Shown one piece after another: positions 54,689 to 63,635 of a DNA stretch of 64,000 nt. This stretch comes from Bacteroidota bacterium (GTDB lineage: Bacteria > Bacteroidota > Bacteroidia > Bacteroidales > VadinHA17): NCBI GenBank assembly GCA_029547705.1, contig JAKPOU010000038.1, positions 1 through 64,000 on the forward strand. The letters are read 5' to 3'. The notes below the pieces were generated by a model. It saw only the letters and a list, made by a program, of their open reading frames with translations. It was not told the DNA's origin and made no database searches. The position numbers were made by a program, and so were the translations under genes. Position 1 is the first letter of the stretch; each line of letters begins with the position of its first letter.

Positions 54689-55664
54689 CGCTTAAAACTG
54701 AAATGTATTTTCGTATGGAAGGCCATTTTTCGCCGGGGATCTTTGTACCTACTGTTTCTATCACATTTCCTGCCATTACGGACCCGAGGACCCCGCATTT
54801 TTCGAGACCGAGATTTTTTGCAAAGCCGTACAGGAATCCGCAGGCATAAAGATCGCCTGCTCCCGTTGTATCCTCACATTTTACGGGAAGCGGATCCACT
54901 TTGATTATTTCATCATTTTGCCTGAGCCATGAACCGGCCGGACCTGTCTTCACAACTGAAATCATTGTGTACCCGGCCATTTCCGCGAGTGCCTCCACGG
55001 GTTCAAGTCCTGTAAAAACCCTTGCTTCATCTTCATTGGCAAAGAGAATATCAACATAATCCTTCACAATGGTCCTGAATTCATTCAGATAGCTTTCAAC
55101 CACATTGTAGCTTGCCAGGTCAAGGGCGATTGTCATATTCTGCTCGCGGGCGATCCTGCAGGCAGTCTCCACAAGCCGGAAATCGCTTATGAGATAACCT
55201 TCTATGTAAAGGATGTCGAATTTTTTAAATATTTCAGGATCCAGATCTGCGGCGTTAAATTCCACTGCAGCCCCGAGATGGGTGGCGAAAGTCCTTTCAC
55301 TGTCCCCTGAGACAAGGGTAATGGCTGTTCCTGTGGGAGAATCATGCCTCGACAGGTAGGTCATCACACCTGCCTTTTTCATTTCGTTTTCGAAAATATC
55401 TCCTGTTTCATCCCGGCCGACAGAACCAATGAATCCGGCCCCGGCACCCAGCATCGCCAGTCCGTGAATGGTATTTGCAATTGAGCCTCCTTGAGAGAGT
55501 TTTTTTTGAAAATTTTTTGTTTCAGCCTTTATTCTTTCTGATCCTGATGCATCTACAAGCTGCATGCTGCCTTTCGGAAGTGAAAATTCAGCCAGGATAT
55601 CATCGTCATTTATCAGTGTCATTATATCTACAAGGGCGTTGCCGATACCAAGGATTTTCTTCAT
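54663..55664 (-). CDS. Adenosine kinase, PfkB family
   Basis: A 333-residue ribokinase-fold enzyme. MKKILGIGNALVDIM is the usual start (an extension to 55700 adds 12 unlikely residues). GGSIANTIHGLAMLGAGAGFIGSVGRD is PfkB signature 1. VECED-type loops are near the active site, and DTTGAGDLYACGFLYG is signature 2 with its catalytic Asp. It phosphorylates adenosine, or perhaps another nucleoside or sugar, with ATP. It is the first gene of the minus-strand run that includes the CotH-like, ceramidase-like and esterase genes; this may only be read-through. Confidence 0.85.
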   Translation of the reverse strand: MKKILGIGNALVDIMTLINDDDILAEFSLPKGSMQLVDASGSERIKAETKNFQKKLSQGGSIANTIHGLAMLGAGAGFIGSVGRDETGDIFENEMKKAGVMTYLSRHDSPTGTAITLVSGDSERTFATHLGAAVEFNAADLDPEIFKKFDILYIEGYLISDFRLVETACRIAREQNMTIALDLASYNVVESYLNEFRTIVKDYVDILFANEDEARVFTGLEPVEALAEMAGYTMISVVKTGPAGSWLRQNDEIIKVDPLPVKCEDTTGAGDLYACGFLYGFAKNLGLEKCGVLGSVMAGNVIETVGTKIPGEKWPSIRKYISVLSGENSGKEQ

Positions 55665-55687
55665 AATTAAAAATTTGCTTAAAGATA

Positions 55688-55718
55688 TTGTTAAATTCAC
55701 TAAAAGCCCTTATTTTTG
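55688..55718 (+). promoter_or_regulatory. Promoter of tRNA-Asn
   Basis: TTG at 55688-55690 and TATTTTTG at 55711-55718 are both exact to the Bacteroidetes consensus with a 20-base spacer. The tRNA begins 34 bases downstream. Confidence 0.8.
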
Positions 55719-55752
55719 GAGCGCTGGTTAAAAAATGGCAATCAGCAAAAAT

Positions 55753-55826
55753 TCCTCAGTAGCTCAGACGGTTAGAGCGGCGGACTGTTAATCCGTAGGT
55801 CGCAGGTTCGATCCCTGCCTGGGGAG
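55753..55826 (+). tRNA. tRNA-Asn (GTT)
   Basis: The acceptor stem TCCTCAG/CTGGGGA pairs with one wobble. The D arm has AGCTC and GAGC, the anticodon stem GCGGA/TCCGT holds the loop CTGTTAA with anticodon GTT, and the T arm is GCAGG-TTCGATC-CCTGC. The discriminator is G, as in Asn tRNAs. CCA is not encoded (the next bases are CAA). Confidence 0.96.
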
Positions 55827-55952
55827 CAAAACCCGGGAAAATCAGATAAATATAACGGCATCATAGCTTTGGGTTCCATCCCGGGCGCGGAGCCTCATGC
55901 AGGTACCCCGAATTATCCGTGAAGCCGTCATCCGGAGCCATTTCCCCCTGTA

Positions 55953-56618
55953 TTAGTTATTCAGCGTCACCTCCCATGCGCCTGGTTCATTTATGGTAAA
56001 CTCAAAAATGACCTCCACCTTTCCGGTCCGCATCTTGTTCCATGTAAAATACTGGATCTTCACATCCAGCGGGAAGAAGACGTTCTGAATCCCGTACATC
56101 TTGCCTGAACGGTAATCGGACCCGCTGGAGGAGGCAATTGACAGATTCTCGATAGCAACATTTTCCGAGCCGGCCTGAAGGAATAAAATCCTTACCCCTT
56201 CAATCGCACCGGATCTCTTAAAGGTGGATCGTGCCAGATTCAGGCTGCGAGTTACTTTGTAAGGAGGAATAATTTCCTTGCCGATATATTCGTCGTTTTT
56301 CCAGAATCCGCTTATTTCCGAACCGTCCCTGACAAGTTTCCCCCTGCCGTCTTTTTTCCCGTCTTTCCATTCACCATCATAGTAGGAACCGTCACTCCAT
56401 CTGTAAAGACCTTTGCCTGAAGGCAGGCCTTTGGAAAAGGTTCCCTCGTAATAATCAATGCCCTGTGCGCTACCCTTTCCGTGAGCCAGCCCCTTTTTAC
56501 ACTTGCCTGTATAGGTTCCCGAGATACTCTCAAGGAGCACCTTGCAGTCATTCTGCTGTGCCTGAAGTGAGCTGACAGAACAAAACAACATTGCCAGGAT
56601 CAGAATTTTTGTTTTCAT
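55953..56618 (-). CDS. MORN-repeat protein, secreted
   Basis: A 221-residue protein with a signal peptide ending in LQAQ near residue 21. Three to four MORN repeats follow at about 36-110 (YTGKCKKGLAHGKG, YYEGTFSKGLPSGKGLY, YYDGEWKDGKKDGRGKL, then a degenerate ISGFWKNDEYIG). The C-terminal 100 residues form a separate beta domain (VRILFLQAGSENVAIENLSI, KIQYFTWNKMRTGKVEVIFEF). MORN repeats mediate lipid or protein contacts. The function is not known. It has its own promoter on the minus strand. Confidence 0.8.
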   Translation of the reverse strand: MKTKILILAMLFCSVSSLQAQQNDCKVLLESISGTYTGKCKKGLAHGKGSAQGIDYYEGTFSKGLPSGKGLYRWSDGSYYDGEWKDGKKDGRGKLVRDGSEISGFWKNDEYIGKEIIPPYKVTRSLNLARSTFKRSGAIEGVRILFLQAGSENVAIENLSIASSSGSDYRSGKMYGIQNVFFPLDVKIQYFTWNKMRTGKVEVIFEFTINEPGAWEVTLNN

Positions 56619-56685
56619 ATGAATCTGTATTAATTAAAAAAAGAATGTCAGAAGACATGTTTTATTGACTGCTTTTCCATTCATA

Positions 56686-56714
56686 CAAAATTACTACTCT
56701 TTCCATCATTTCAA
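56686..56714 (-). promoter_or_regulatory. Predicted promoter of the MORN gene
   Basis: On the minus strand TTG (56714-56712), 18 bases, then TAATTTTG (56693-56686), an exact -7 match, about 70 bases before the start at 56618. Confidence 0.55.
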
Positions 56715-56736
56715 TGGATATTATATTTTGATATTT

Positions 56737-56744
56737 TAACTTTG
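56737..56744 (+). promoter_or_regulatory. Predicted -7 box of the CE1 esterase gene
   Basis: TAACTTTG matches TAnnTTTG exactly, 51 bases before the start at 56795. No clear TTG is present upstream. The palindrome at 56758-56774 lies between it and the start. Confidence 0.45.
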
Positions 56745-56757
56745 AATCATGTCATTA

Positions 56758-56774
56758 ATTCAATAATATTGAAT
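56758..56774 (+). promoter_or_regulatory. Perfect palindrome, possible operator
   Basis: ATTCAATA-A-TATTGAAT is an exact inverted repeat of 8-base arms around one base. It lies just after the predicted transcription start of the esterase gene, where a repressor would act. Confidence 0.45.
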
Positions 56775-56794
56775 GAATAAAATAATCAGCGAAA

Positions 56795-57652
56795 ATGAAA
56801 AAATCTATCTGTTTTTTGTTAATGGTCCTGACTGTTCCGGTCTTGCTGACCGGCCAGTCCGGCAAAGTGTATGACAATCTTTCAATGAAGAGCCAGATAC
56901 TGAAGATGGACCGTAAGTATGCAGTTTATCTTCCGCCCGATTATGAAAGCTCGGGCCGCAGTTATCCGGTTCTCTACCTTCTTCACGGGGGAGGTGATGA
57001 CCAGACGGGATGGGTTCAGTTCGGCGAGGTAATGCATATTACCGACAAGGCAATCAAAGAGGGGAAATCAACCCCGCTGATAATTGTCATGCCTGATGCC
57101 AATACGGGCCGCAGGGGATACTTCAATTCCATGAAAGGGGATTTTCAGTATGAGGATTTTTTCTTCAGGGAGTTCATACCCTTTATAGAAAAGACCTACA
57201 GGATCCGGGCAGAGAAGCAGTACCGGGCAGTAGCCGGTTTGTCCATGGGAGGAGGCGGAACAATCCTGTATGCACTTCATCATCCGGAAATGTTTGCTGC
57301 GGCATGTCCGCTGAGCGCCTCGGTACGGACAAGCAGTGCCGAGAGGGGCAGAATCGCTGCAGCTGATACGGCAGGTCTTACAACGGCACAGGTCACCGGT
57401 TATCTCAACCAGCACAATGCCCTGTATCTTATTGAGAACATGCCAGATGATCAGAAAACTGCAGTGAGATGGTATATTGACTGCGGGGATGATGACTTTT
57501 TATACGAGGGAAATTCACTGATGCATATTGCCATGCGAAAAAAGGAAATACCTCATGAATACCGGGTAAGGGACGGCGGACATACCTGGCAATACTGGAG
57601 GGAGGCCCTGCCCGAGGTCCTGGATTTTATATCAAGGGCATTCCACAGGTAA
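56795..57652 (+). CDS. CE1-type esterase (ferulic/acetyl esterase, esterase D-like)
   Basis: A 285-residue secreted protein (signal peptide MVLTVPVLLTGQ, cleavage near 21). YAVYLPPDY and YPVLYLLHGGGDDQTGW are the usual CE1 opening with the oxyanion segment. AGLSMGGGG holds the nucleophile Ser150, CGDDDFLYEGN the acid, and RDGGHTWQYWREALPEVL His263. These enzymes remove acetyl, feruloyl or related esters from plant polysaccharides. It probably prepares decorated substrate for the hydrolases in this region. A hexuronate-type transporter gene follows on the same strand after 212 bases. Confidence 0.88.
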   Translation: MKKSICFLLMVLTVPVLLTGQSGKVYDNLSMKSQILKMDRKYAVYLPPDYESSGRSYPVLYLLHGGGDDQTGWVQFGEVMHITDKAIKEGKSTPLIIVMPDANTGRRGYFNSMKGDFQYEDFFFREFIPFIEKTYRIRAEKQYRAVAGLSMGGGGTILYALHHPEMFAAACPLSASVRTSSAERGRIAAADTAGLTTAQVTGYLNQHNALYLIENMPDDQKTAVRWYIDCGDDDFLYEGNSLMHIAMRKKEIPHEYRVRDGGHTWQYWREALPEVLDFISRAFHR

Positions 57653-57678
57653 TACCCCTGCTTCCTGAAAGGTCAGAG

Positions 57679-57738
57679 AAAAATACTGCCGGTCCGGTAA
57701 AAATACAGCCGGTCAGGGAAAAATACCGCCGGTCCGGA
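57679..57738 (+). repeat. Three tandem 20-base repeats
   Basis: Units 57679-57698, 57699-57718 and 57719-57738 each read AAAAATAC, one variable base, GCCGGTC, a second variable base and GG, and end in T, G or A. There are no spacers, no coding frame and no dyad within the unit. They lie in the 212-base gap between the esterase and the MFS transporter. Confidence 0.75.
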
Positions 57739-57864
57739 GGGGGGTAATGTCAGCCGGCAGCAGAAGGCTGTGTCATCTGAAAATGAAAAGTACCAGTTTT
57801 CAGGCCGGTTTTCTTTATTCCGATATTTAATTATTTTTATGGCAGATAACCTTATTACTTTTCC

Positions 57865-59166
57865 ATGACAGAACAGCCCTCAAAGATTGGTCACTACCGG
57901 TACCGGATACTTGCCCTGGTTTTCATGGCAACCACCATCAACTATTTCGACCGGAGTATTATCGGGGTAATGGCCCCGACGCTGCAGAACCTGTTTGACT
58001 GGTCAAACAGGGATTATGCGGCAATAACTGTATCCTTCAAGATTGCCTACGGACTGGGATTGCTTTTTATGGGTGGTCTTATCGACAGGCTCGGAACGAA
58101 GATTGGCTATACAATGTCCATTGCCATCTGGAGTATTTTCGGGATGCTGCATGCCGCAATAAAACCGGCTTTCAGCCTGGTGGGATTCATGGCTGCAAGG
58201 TTTGGCCTTGGTTTCGGTGAATCGGGAAATTTCCCCGCGGCAATAAAGACTGTGGCAGAGTGGTTTCCGAAAAGGGACAGAGCCTTTGCAACCGGTATAT
58301 TTGACGCATCAACAAGTGTTGGCGCCATCCTTGCCCCCTTCATTGTGGGAGCCATTGTAAGCGTTGAGGGCCACCGCTGGCAGATACCCTTCCTGTTTAC
58401 AGGCGTGCTGAGCGGTTTATGGGTGTGGCTGTGGTGGAAGACATACCATAAGCCCGAGTTTCACCCGAAGCTGTCAAAAGCCGAACTTGACTATATAAAC
58501 AGTGATTCCGAACCGGAAAGCGAGGAAAGGATACCCTGGGCTAGGACAATTCCCCGCAGGGAAACCTGGGCCTTTGCCCTTACAACAGTGACTGACGCCG
58601 TATGGTGGTTCTACCTTTTCTGGGGTGCAAAATTCCTTTTCTCACAGTTCGGAGTGGATATAAAAAATGTGGGACTGCCCTTCCTGGTGATTTTTATCAT
58701 GGCTGATGCCGGGAGCCTGCTTGGAGGACTGGCCTCCGGTGCGCTGATAAGAAAAGGATGGTCGATAAACAAGTCACGGAAAATCACCCTGCTGGTCAAT
58801 GCCATTATTATACTGCCAGTAGCCCTTGTTCCCATGATAGCCAGTAAATGGCTTGCCATTTTTATAATTGGCATAGGTGCATTCGGACATCAGTCATGGT
58901 CCATCAACAGCTACACTCTTGTGCCCGATGTTTTCCCGAAAAAGGCAACGGCTTCAGTTATCGGAATAGGTAAAATGGTTGGTGTGGCTGTTTCAATCGT
59001 GGCGGATCTTGCTCTGGGCTCTGTTCTGGACAAGGCCGGCAACAGCGGTTATTTCTGGGCATTCGTTATCGCCGGGTTCTCATACCTGGCCATACTGGGA
59101 TTTGTACATCTCCTGATGCCGAAAATGACACCCCTGGATGATAACCTGGAATATATTACAAAGTAG
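57865..59166 (+). CDS. MFS transporter, hexuronate/anion:cation symporter family (ExuT-like)
   Basis: A 433-residue membrane protein with 12 helices. TTINYFDRSIIGVMAPTLQ in helix 1, RFGLGFGESGNFPAAIKTVAEWFPKRDRAFATGIFDASTSVGAILAPF through helices 4-5, and PWARTIPRRETWAFALTT in the central loop are characteristic of the ExuT/GudP branch. These import galacturonate, glucuronate or other sugar acids with protons. It lies between a CE1 esterase and a Tat-exported Gfo/Idh enzyme. Uronate import fits the GH88-like enzyme at 16.5 kb. Confidence 0.88.
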   Translation: MTEQPSKIGHYRYRILALVFMATTINYFDRSIIGVMAPTLQNLFDWSNRDYAAITVSFKIAYGLGLLFMGGLIDRLGTKIGYTMSIAIWSIFGMLHAAIKPAFSLVGFMAARFGLGFGESGNFPAAIKTVAEWFPKRDRAFATGIFDASTSVGAILAPFIVGAIVSVEGHRWQIPFLFTGVLSGLWVWLWWKTYHKPEFHPKLSKAELDYINSDSEPESEERIPWARTIPRRETWAFALTTVTDAVWWFYLFWGAKFLFSQFGVDIKNVGLPFLVIFIMADAGSLLGGLASGALIRKGWSINKSRKITLLVNAIIILPVALVPMIASKWLAIFIIGIGAFGHQSWSINSYTLVPDVFPKKATASVIGIGKMVGVAVSIVADLALGSVLDKAGNSGYFWAFVIAGFSYLAILGFVHLLMPKMTPLDDNLEYITK

Positions 59167-59186
59167 GCTTATCGATGCTGAATGAA

Positions 59187-59210
59187 GGTCCGGGAAAGAT
59201 ATTCCGGACC
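59187..59210. terminator. Shared hairpin between the MFS transporter and Gfo/Idh genes
   Basis: GGTCCGG(G)AA at 59187-59196 pairs with TTCCGGACC at 59202-59210, with one bulged base, in the convergent gap. T runs on either side are poor. Confidence 0.5.
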
Positions 59211-59237
59211 ATGGTATCATGAAAACTCCGCTTCCTC

Positions 59238-60545
59238 CTAATATTTGGGAAGGGTGTATCCGTTATTGTATCTTGGTGTTATAAGGCTGTTTGCTGCTTT
59301 TGTGGTAAAAGCCTGTCTTTTGTCATCCCAGAACACTTTCTCGCCGGTGCGGAAGGCTATATTGCCCATCTGTGCCACCAGTGCCACATCACGGCCGATA
59401 TTGATACCGGCATTCAGCTTCTGGGGGGTGTTGTCCTTAATACAGTCGAGATGGTTTCTTACATGCAGGTCGAGACCTATTCCGACATTTTTCTGAAGCG
59501 GAACGGCTTCAATCCTGTCCTTTTCGGGAAATACTTCCCATCCCTGGCGGTCAAGCACGAGCGTGCCGTTCTCACCGGTATATGCCATACCGTGAGGTCT
59601 TCTCCAGTTCCCCAGCCCGATGCCGATGGTGTGTTCCCACGACATGGTGAAATCCCCGAAATCATATACTGCCGTCATGGTATCGGGTGTTACCATTGCA
59701 TCATCGGGGAAGGCATATTTACCTCCTATGGCCATGACGGATACGGGGACAGACTTGTTCATTCCGTAAAGGATGTAATCAATGAGATGCACACCCCAGT
59801 CTGTCATCAGTCCGCCTGCATATTCCCAGAACCAGCGCCATGTAAAATGAAAGCGGTTTGCATTGAAGGGCCTTTTCGGGGCAGGACCGAGCCATCTGTC
59901 ATAGTCAACACCGGCCGGGACAGGCGAATCCGGAACCTTCGGGACTGCTCCCTTCCAGTCGACAAAGGACCATGCCTTGGTAGCCCTGATACGCCCAAGC
60001 TTACCGGTCTTCAGATAATTAATGGCATCAACAAAATGCGGCTGGCTTCTCTGCCACTGGCCGACCTGTACAATTTTTCCGTGCTTTCTTACGGCATTCT
60101 GCATTATGTTTATCTCGGCAATGGAATTTCCTACGGGCTTTTCAACATACACATGCTTGCCTGCTTCCAGTGAATCACAAAACATAAGGCAGTGCCAGTG
60201 ATCGGGAGTTCCGATAATTACAATATCTATATCCTTGTTTTCCAGCATATTCCGGTAATCGACATAAAGCTTCGGCTTTGGCTGTCCCATTTTGATCAGC
60301 TCATCGGTCCGTTTGTTGAGAATATTCCTGTCAATATCGCACATCGCCGCACATTCAACTTCCGGGTTTTTCAGAAATGAGGTAAGGTTACTCCATCCCA
60401 TACTGTTTCCCCCTATAAGGGCAACCCTTATTTTATCTGATGGTGCAACTGTTTTTCCTGCTCCGGCAAACAATTCAGGAGAGATCACGGAACCTGCTGC
60501 GAGTACTGATGCAGTCTTTATAAAATTTCTTCTTGTCGAGGCCAT
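59238..60545 (-). CDS. Gfo/Idh/MocA family oxidoreductase with Tat signal
   Basis: A 435-residue protein. STRRNFIKTA at 3-12 is a twin-arginine signal, followed by a hydrophobic stretch and ELFAGAG. The Rossmann domain starts IRVALIGGNSMGW. HVYVEKPVGN holds EKP at 135-137, and WEYAGGLMTDWGVHLIDYILYGM carries the active-site Asp and His. RQGWEVFP follows in the C-terminal domain. Tat export means it is folded with its NAD(P) cofactor before export, as in periplasmic glucose-fructose-oxidoreductase-like and Gfo-type glycosidases. Its substrate is unknown. It is transcribed alone, opposite the uronate-type transporter. Confidence 0.88.
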   Translation of the reverse strand: MASTRRNFIKTASVLAAGSVISPELFAGAGKTVAPSDKIRVALIGGNSMGWSNLTSFLKNPEVECAAMCDIDRNILNKRTDELIKMGQPKPKLYVDYRNMLENKDIDIVIIGTPDHWHCLMFCDSLEAGKHVYVEKPVGNSIAEINIMQNAVRKHGKIVQVGQWQRSQPHFVDAINYLKTGKLGRIRATKAWSFVDWKGAVPKVPDSPVPAGVDYDRWLGPAPKRPFNANRFHFTWRWFWEYAGGLMTDWGVHLIDYILYGMNKSVPVSVMAIGGKYAFPDDAMVTPDTMTAVYDFGDFTMSWEHTIGIGLGNWRRPHGMAYTGENGTLVLDRQGWEVFPEKDRIEAVPLQKNVGIGLDLHVRNHLDCIKDNTPQKLNAGINIGRDVALVAQMGNIAFRTGEKVFWDDKRQAFTTKAANSLITPRYNNGYTLPKY

Positions 60546-60750
60546 AACTGATGATATTTCGGGTAATAAGCCGCAAGTTAATATTAATATTGCTTAATTA
60601 TCACTTCATAGCGTTAAAAAATCTGAAATGTACCGGGTCTGCTACGTGACCGGGAAAGGTTTAAAAAGTATTTGTAAGTCTGTTTTTTGATTCACGAAAC
60701 TGGAATTAGTTCGCTTTAAATACTACATTTACCAATAAATATGATATGAA

Positions 60751-63594
60751 ATGAAAATAAATCGACTGGTTATCATTATTGTTCTGCTGGTTTTTATCCC
60801 GGCTTTTAGCCAGGTTGTCATCCTTGGCCAGATCCGGGATCCTGACAGTCCCATTCCGCCTGATTCCAGCGTTATCATCGGAAGGCTTGACAACGGGCTT
60901 GCATATTACATCAAACACAATAAAAAGCCTGAGCAAAGGATGGAAATGAGGCTGGCCGTCAATGCCGGTTCCATTTGTGAAACGGATGATCAGCAGGGAC
61001 TTGCACATTTTGTTGAGCACATGTGTTTCAACGGGACAAAGAACTTCCCCAGTAACAGGATAGTTGACATGCTCGAGGAAATGGGCATGAAATTCGGAGA
61101 AGAAATAAATGCATACACCAGCTTTGATGAAACTGTGTATATGCTTAAAGTGCCGACTGACAAGACTGAAACCATAAATGCCGGATTCCGGATTCTTGAA
61201 GACTGGGCTCATCAGGTTAGCATGGAAGAGGAGGAGATAGACAAGGAAAGGGGTGTTATTGTTGAGGAATGGAGGCTCGGGCTGGGTGCTGATGAACGGA
61301 TGATGCAGAAGTATATACCTGTTCTGCTGAAGGGGTCGAGATATGCCGAAAGGCTGCCCATAGGCAGAATGGATATAGTAAAATCCTGCCCCTATGATAC
61401 TTTGCGTGCATTTTACAGGACGTGGTACCGTCCCGATCTGATGGCAGTTGTTATAGTAGGGGACATTGATACAAAACTTGCTGAGGATAAGATCATTGAA
61501 CATTTCGGCAGGATACCCCGGAGCGTGAATGCAAGACCGAGGATTGAATATTCTGTTCCCGGGAACGATGAACCGCTCATAAGCGTGGTAACTGACAGGG
61601 AGGCACCGGGTTTTGATATTCAGATCATGTTCAAGCAGGCAAAGGCCCGGTCTGTGACATACAATGACTACCGCAGGAGTCAGATGAGATCACTGTTCAG
61701 CAGTATGTTCAATGCCCGTCTGAGGGAACTGACCCGAAAGCCTGATGCTCCTTTCCTGTATGCGGGTTCGGGTTACGGATCCTTTATCGGACGTTCGATG
61801 GATGTTTATTCAATCTATGCCAGTTCGAAGGAAAACCAGCTGAAGGAAAGCATTGAAGTCATCCTTGCCGAAAATGAAAAAGTGCGCCGCTATGGATTCA
61901 ATGATTCCGAGCTGGAAAGGGAAAAGAAGAATATACTCTCATTCTACGAACAGGTGGCAAAGGAAGCGGACAAAACGGAATCAGCGACATACGCCAGTGA
62001 GTTTATACGTAATTATATCAGCGGGGAATCCATCCCGGGCTATCAGAAGGAATACGAGCTGGTCAGGGAATTTCTGCCCGGGATCGGAGTGGAAGAGATA
62101 AACAGCATGGGGAGGGAATGGATAAGCGACAGGAATATTATTGCTCTTCTCACGGCACAGGAAAAGGAAGGCTTGTCAATCCCTTCGGAAGAAGAAATTT
62201 CAGAAATGATAAAATCTGCAGAATCGCGTGAGCTTGAGGCTTATGTTGACAGCGAGGCTGATGCTCCGCTTCTCGCTGAAATGCCTTCTCCCTCTCCCGT
62301 AGTAAGAAGGACTGAAAATAAAAACTTCAGATTCACTGAACTGAGTTTCGGAAATGGAGTCAGGATGATTCTGATGCCAACAGATTTCAAAAATGATGAG
62401 ATACTCCTTTCTGCCTACAGTCCCGGCGGCATATCCCTCTATCCCGATAATGAAATAATGTCGGCAACGCTTGCCGCGACTGTGGTGACGCAAAGCGGGC
62501 TTGGCGACTATGATCTGACCGGTTTGCAGAAATTGTTGTCGGGGAACACGGCGAAACTCACACCTTATATCAGCGAACTGCTTGAAGGATTCAGCGGCAG
62601 CTGCTCACCGAAGGACCTGGAAACGCTTTTGCAGCTGAACTATCTTTATTTCACCGGGGTACGCAGGGATGATGATGCTTACAGTTCATACATGTCGAGA
62701 ATGAAGAATATGATCGGGCCCATGAGGGCAATACCGAGAGTGAAGTTTGCCGATACCCTCTCAAAGGTTATTACCAGGAATTCACCCAGGGTTATCAATC
62801 TACCTACCGATGCACAGCTCGATCAGGCAGATCTCGGCAGGATAATGAGTATTTTCCGGGAACGTTTCGCCAGTGCGGGAGATTTCACCTATATAATGGT
62901 CGGCAATTTTGATGTGAATGAAGTGTTGCCGCTGCTTGAAAAGTATATAGGAGGATTGCCTTCGGTAAACGGAAAGGAAAAATGGAGGGATATGACGCCC
63001 GGATTTCCTGAAGGGCTGGTTGAGATTGAAGTAGCTGAGAACTCAGAACCTCAGAGCCTCGTAGCAATGGTCTGGAAAGGGGATTTTAAGTGGAAGCCTG
63101 TTGAAAGGATGGGTTTTTCGATGCTGATGGAGATACTTTCGATAAAATGCAGGGAATCGATGCGCGAAGACCAGGGAGGTGTTTACGGAGTGTCTGTCAG
63201 CGGTACGGTTTCAAAGAACCCGGAACCTGCATATACAATAACCGCAACATGGGGATGTGATCCCGGAAAGATTGACAGTCTTACAGCTACCGTTATCAGT
63301 GAAATGAACAGCATAATACGGAAGGGCCCTGAACAAACAGATCTGAACAAGGTAAAGGAAACGATGATACGTCAGCGGGAGACCGGAATGAAGGAGAACA
63401 GTTTCTGGATATCCTATCTTCAGAGTCATTTTCTTAACGGTAACAGGATCCTGTCGTTTAATGAATACAGGGATGCAGTAAATTCAGTAGATGCAAAGAC
63501 CATTAAAAAAATCGCAGGAAGATATCTGGACACAAAACATTACGTGAAGGCAGCCCTTACCCCGGCAGTGAAGGATACGGAACCGGATTCTTAA
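60751..63594 (+). CDS. M16 family zinc metallopeptidase (pitrilysin-like), exported
   Basis: A 947-residue protein with a signal peptide (LVIIIVLLVFIPAFSQ). The inverted zinc motif HFVEH is at 86-90 and the downstream acidic ligands lie in ERGVIVEE (Glu166 and Glu173). Two further M16 repeats follow, including LMAVVIVGDIDTKLAEDKI and a C-terminal half that lacks the motif (FTYIMVGNFDVNEVLPLLEKYIGGLP), as in one-chain M16B/M16A proteins. These degrade peptides in a closed clam-shell chamber, here in the periplasm. It is a single gene convergent with the deoxynucleoside kinase gene. Confidence 0.93.
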   Translation: MKINRLVIIIVLLVFIPAFSQVVILGQIRDPDSPIPPDSSVIIGRLDNGLAYYIKHNKKPEQRMEMRLAVNAGSICETDDQQGLAHFVEHMCFNGTKNFPSNRIVDMLEEMGMKFGEEINAYTSFDETVYMLKVPTDKTETINAGFRILEDWAHQVSMEEEEIDKERGVIVEEWRLGLGADERMMQKYIPVLLKGSRYAERLPIGRMDIVKSCPYDTLRAFYRTWYRPDLMAVVIVGDIDTKLAEDKIIEHFGRIPRSVNARPRIEYSVPGNDEPLISVVTDREAPGFDIQIMFKQAKARSVTYNDYRRSQMRSLFSSMFNARLRELTRKPDAPFLYAGSGYGSFIGRSMDVYSIYASSKENQLKESIEVILAENEKVRRYGFNDSELEREKKNILSFYEQVAKEADKTESATYASEFIRNYISGESIPGYQKEYELVREFLPGIGVEEINSMGREWISDRNIIALLTAQEKEGLSIPSEEEISEMIKSAESRELEAYVDSEADAPLLAEMPSPSPVVRRTENKNFRFTELSFGNGVRMILMPTDFKNDEILLSAYSPGGISLYPDNEIMSATLAATVVTQSGLGDYDLTGLQKLLSGNTAKLTPYISELLEGFSGSCSPKDLETLLQLNYLYFTGVRRDDDAYSSYMSRMKNMIGPMRAIPRVKFADTLSKVITRNSPRVINLPTDAQLDQADLGRIMSIFRERFASAGDFTYIMVGNFDVNEVLPLLEKYIGGLPSVNGKEKWRDMTPGFPEGLVEIEVAENSEPQSLVAMVWKGDFKWKPVERMGFSMLMEILSIKCRESMREDQGGVYGVSVSGTVSKNPEPAYTITATWGCDPGKIDSLTATVISEMNSIIRKGPEQTDLNKVKETMIRQRETGMKENSFWISYLQSHFLNGNRILSFNEYRDAVNSVDAKTIKKIAGRYLDTKHYVKAALTPAVKDTEPDS

Positions 63595-63635
63595 TCAGAT
63601 TCTGCATCAGGTTCAGGCCCGGAATAGAAAGAAAT

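Noticed and set aside
55753-55826. tRNA-Asn as an integration site
   Set aside because: No integrase, no repeat of the tRNA 3' end and no island-like genes next to it in the window.
57679-57738. CRISPR-like repeats
   Set aside because: Units are 20 bases, directly abutting with no spacers, and there are no cas genes nearby.
59451-60173. 240-codon open frame on the plus strand opposite the Tat Gfo/Idh gene
   Set aside because: It mirrors a strongly supported gene, has no recognisable domain and no start context; antisense shadows of this length are common at this base composition.
60706-61503. 265-codon minus-strand frame opposite the M16 peptidase
   Set aside because: Lies opposite the HxxEH region, which is certain; the translation has no family features.
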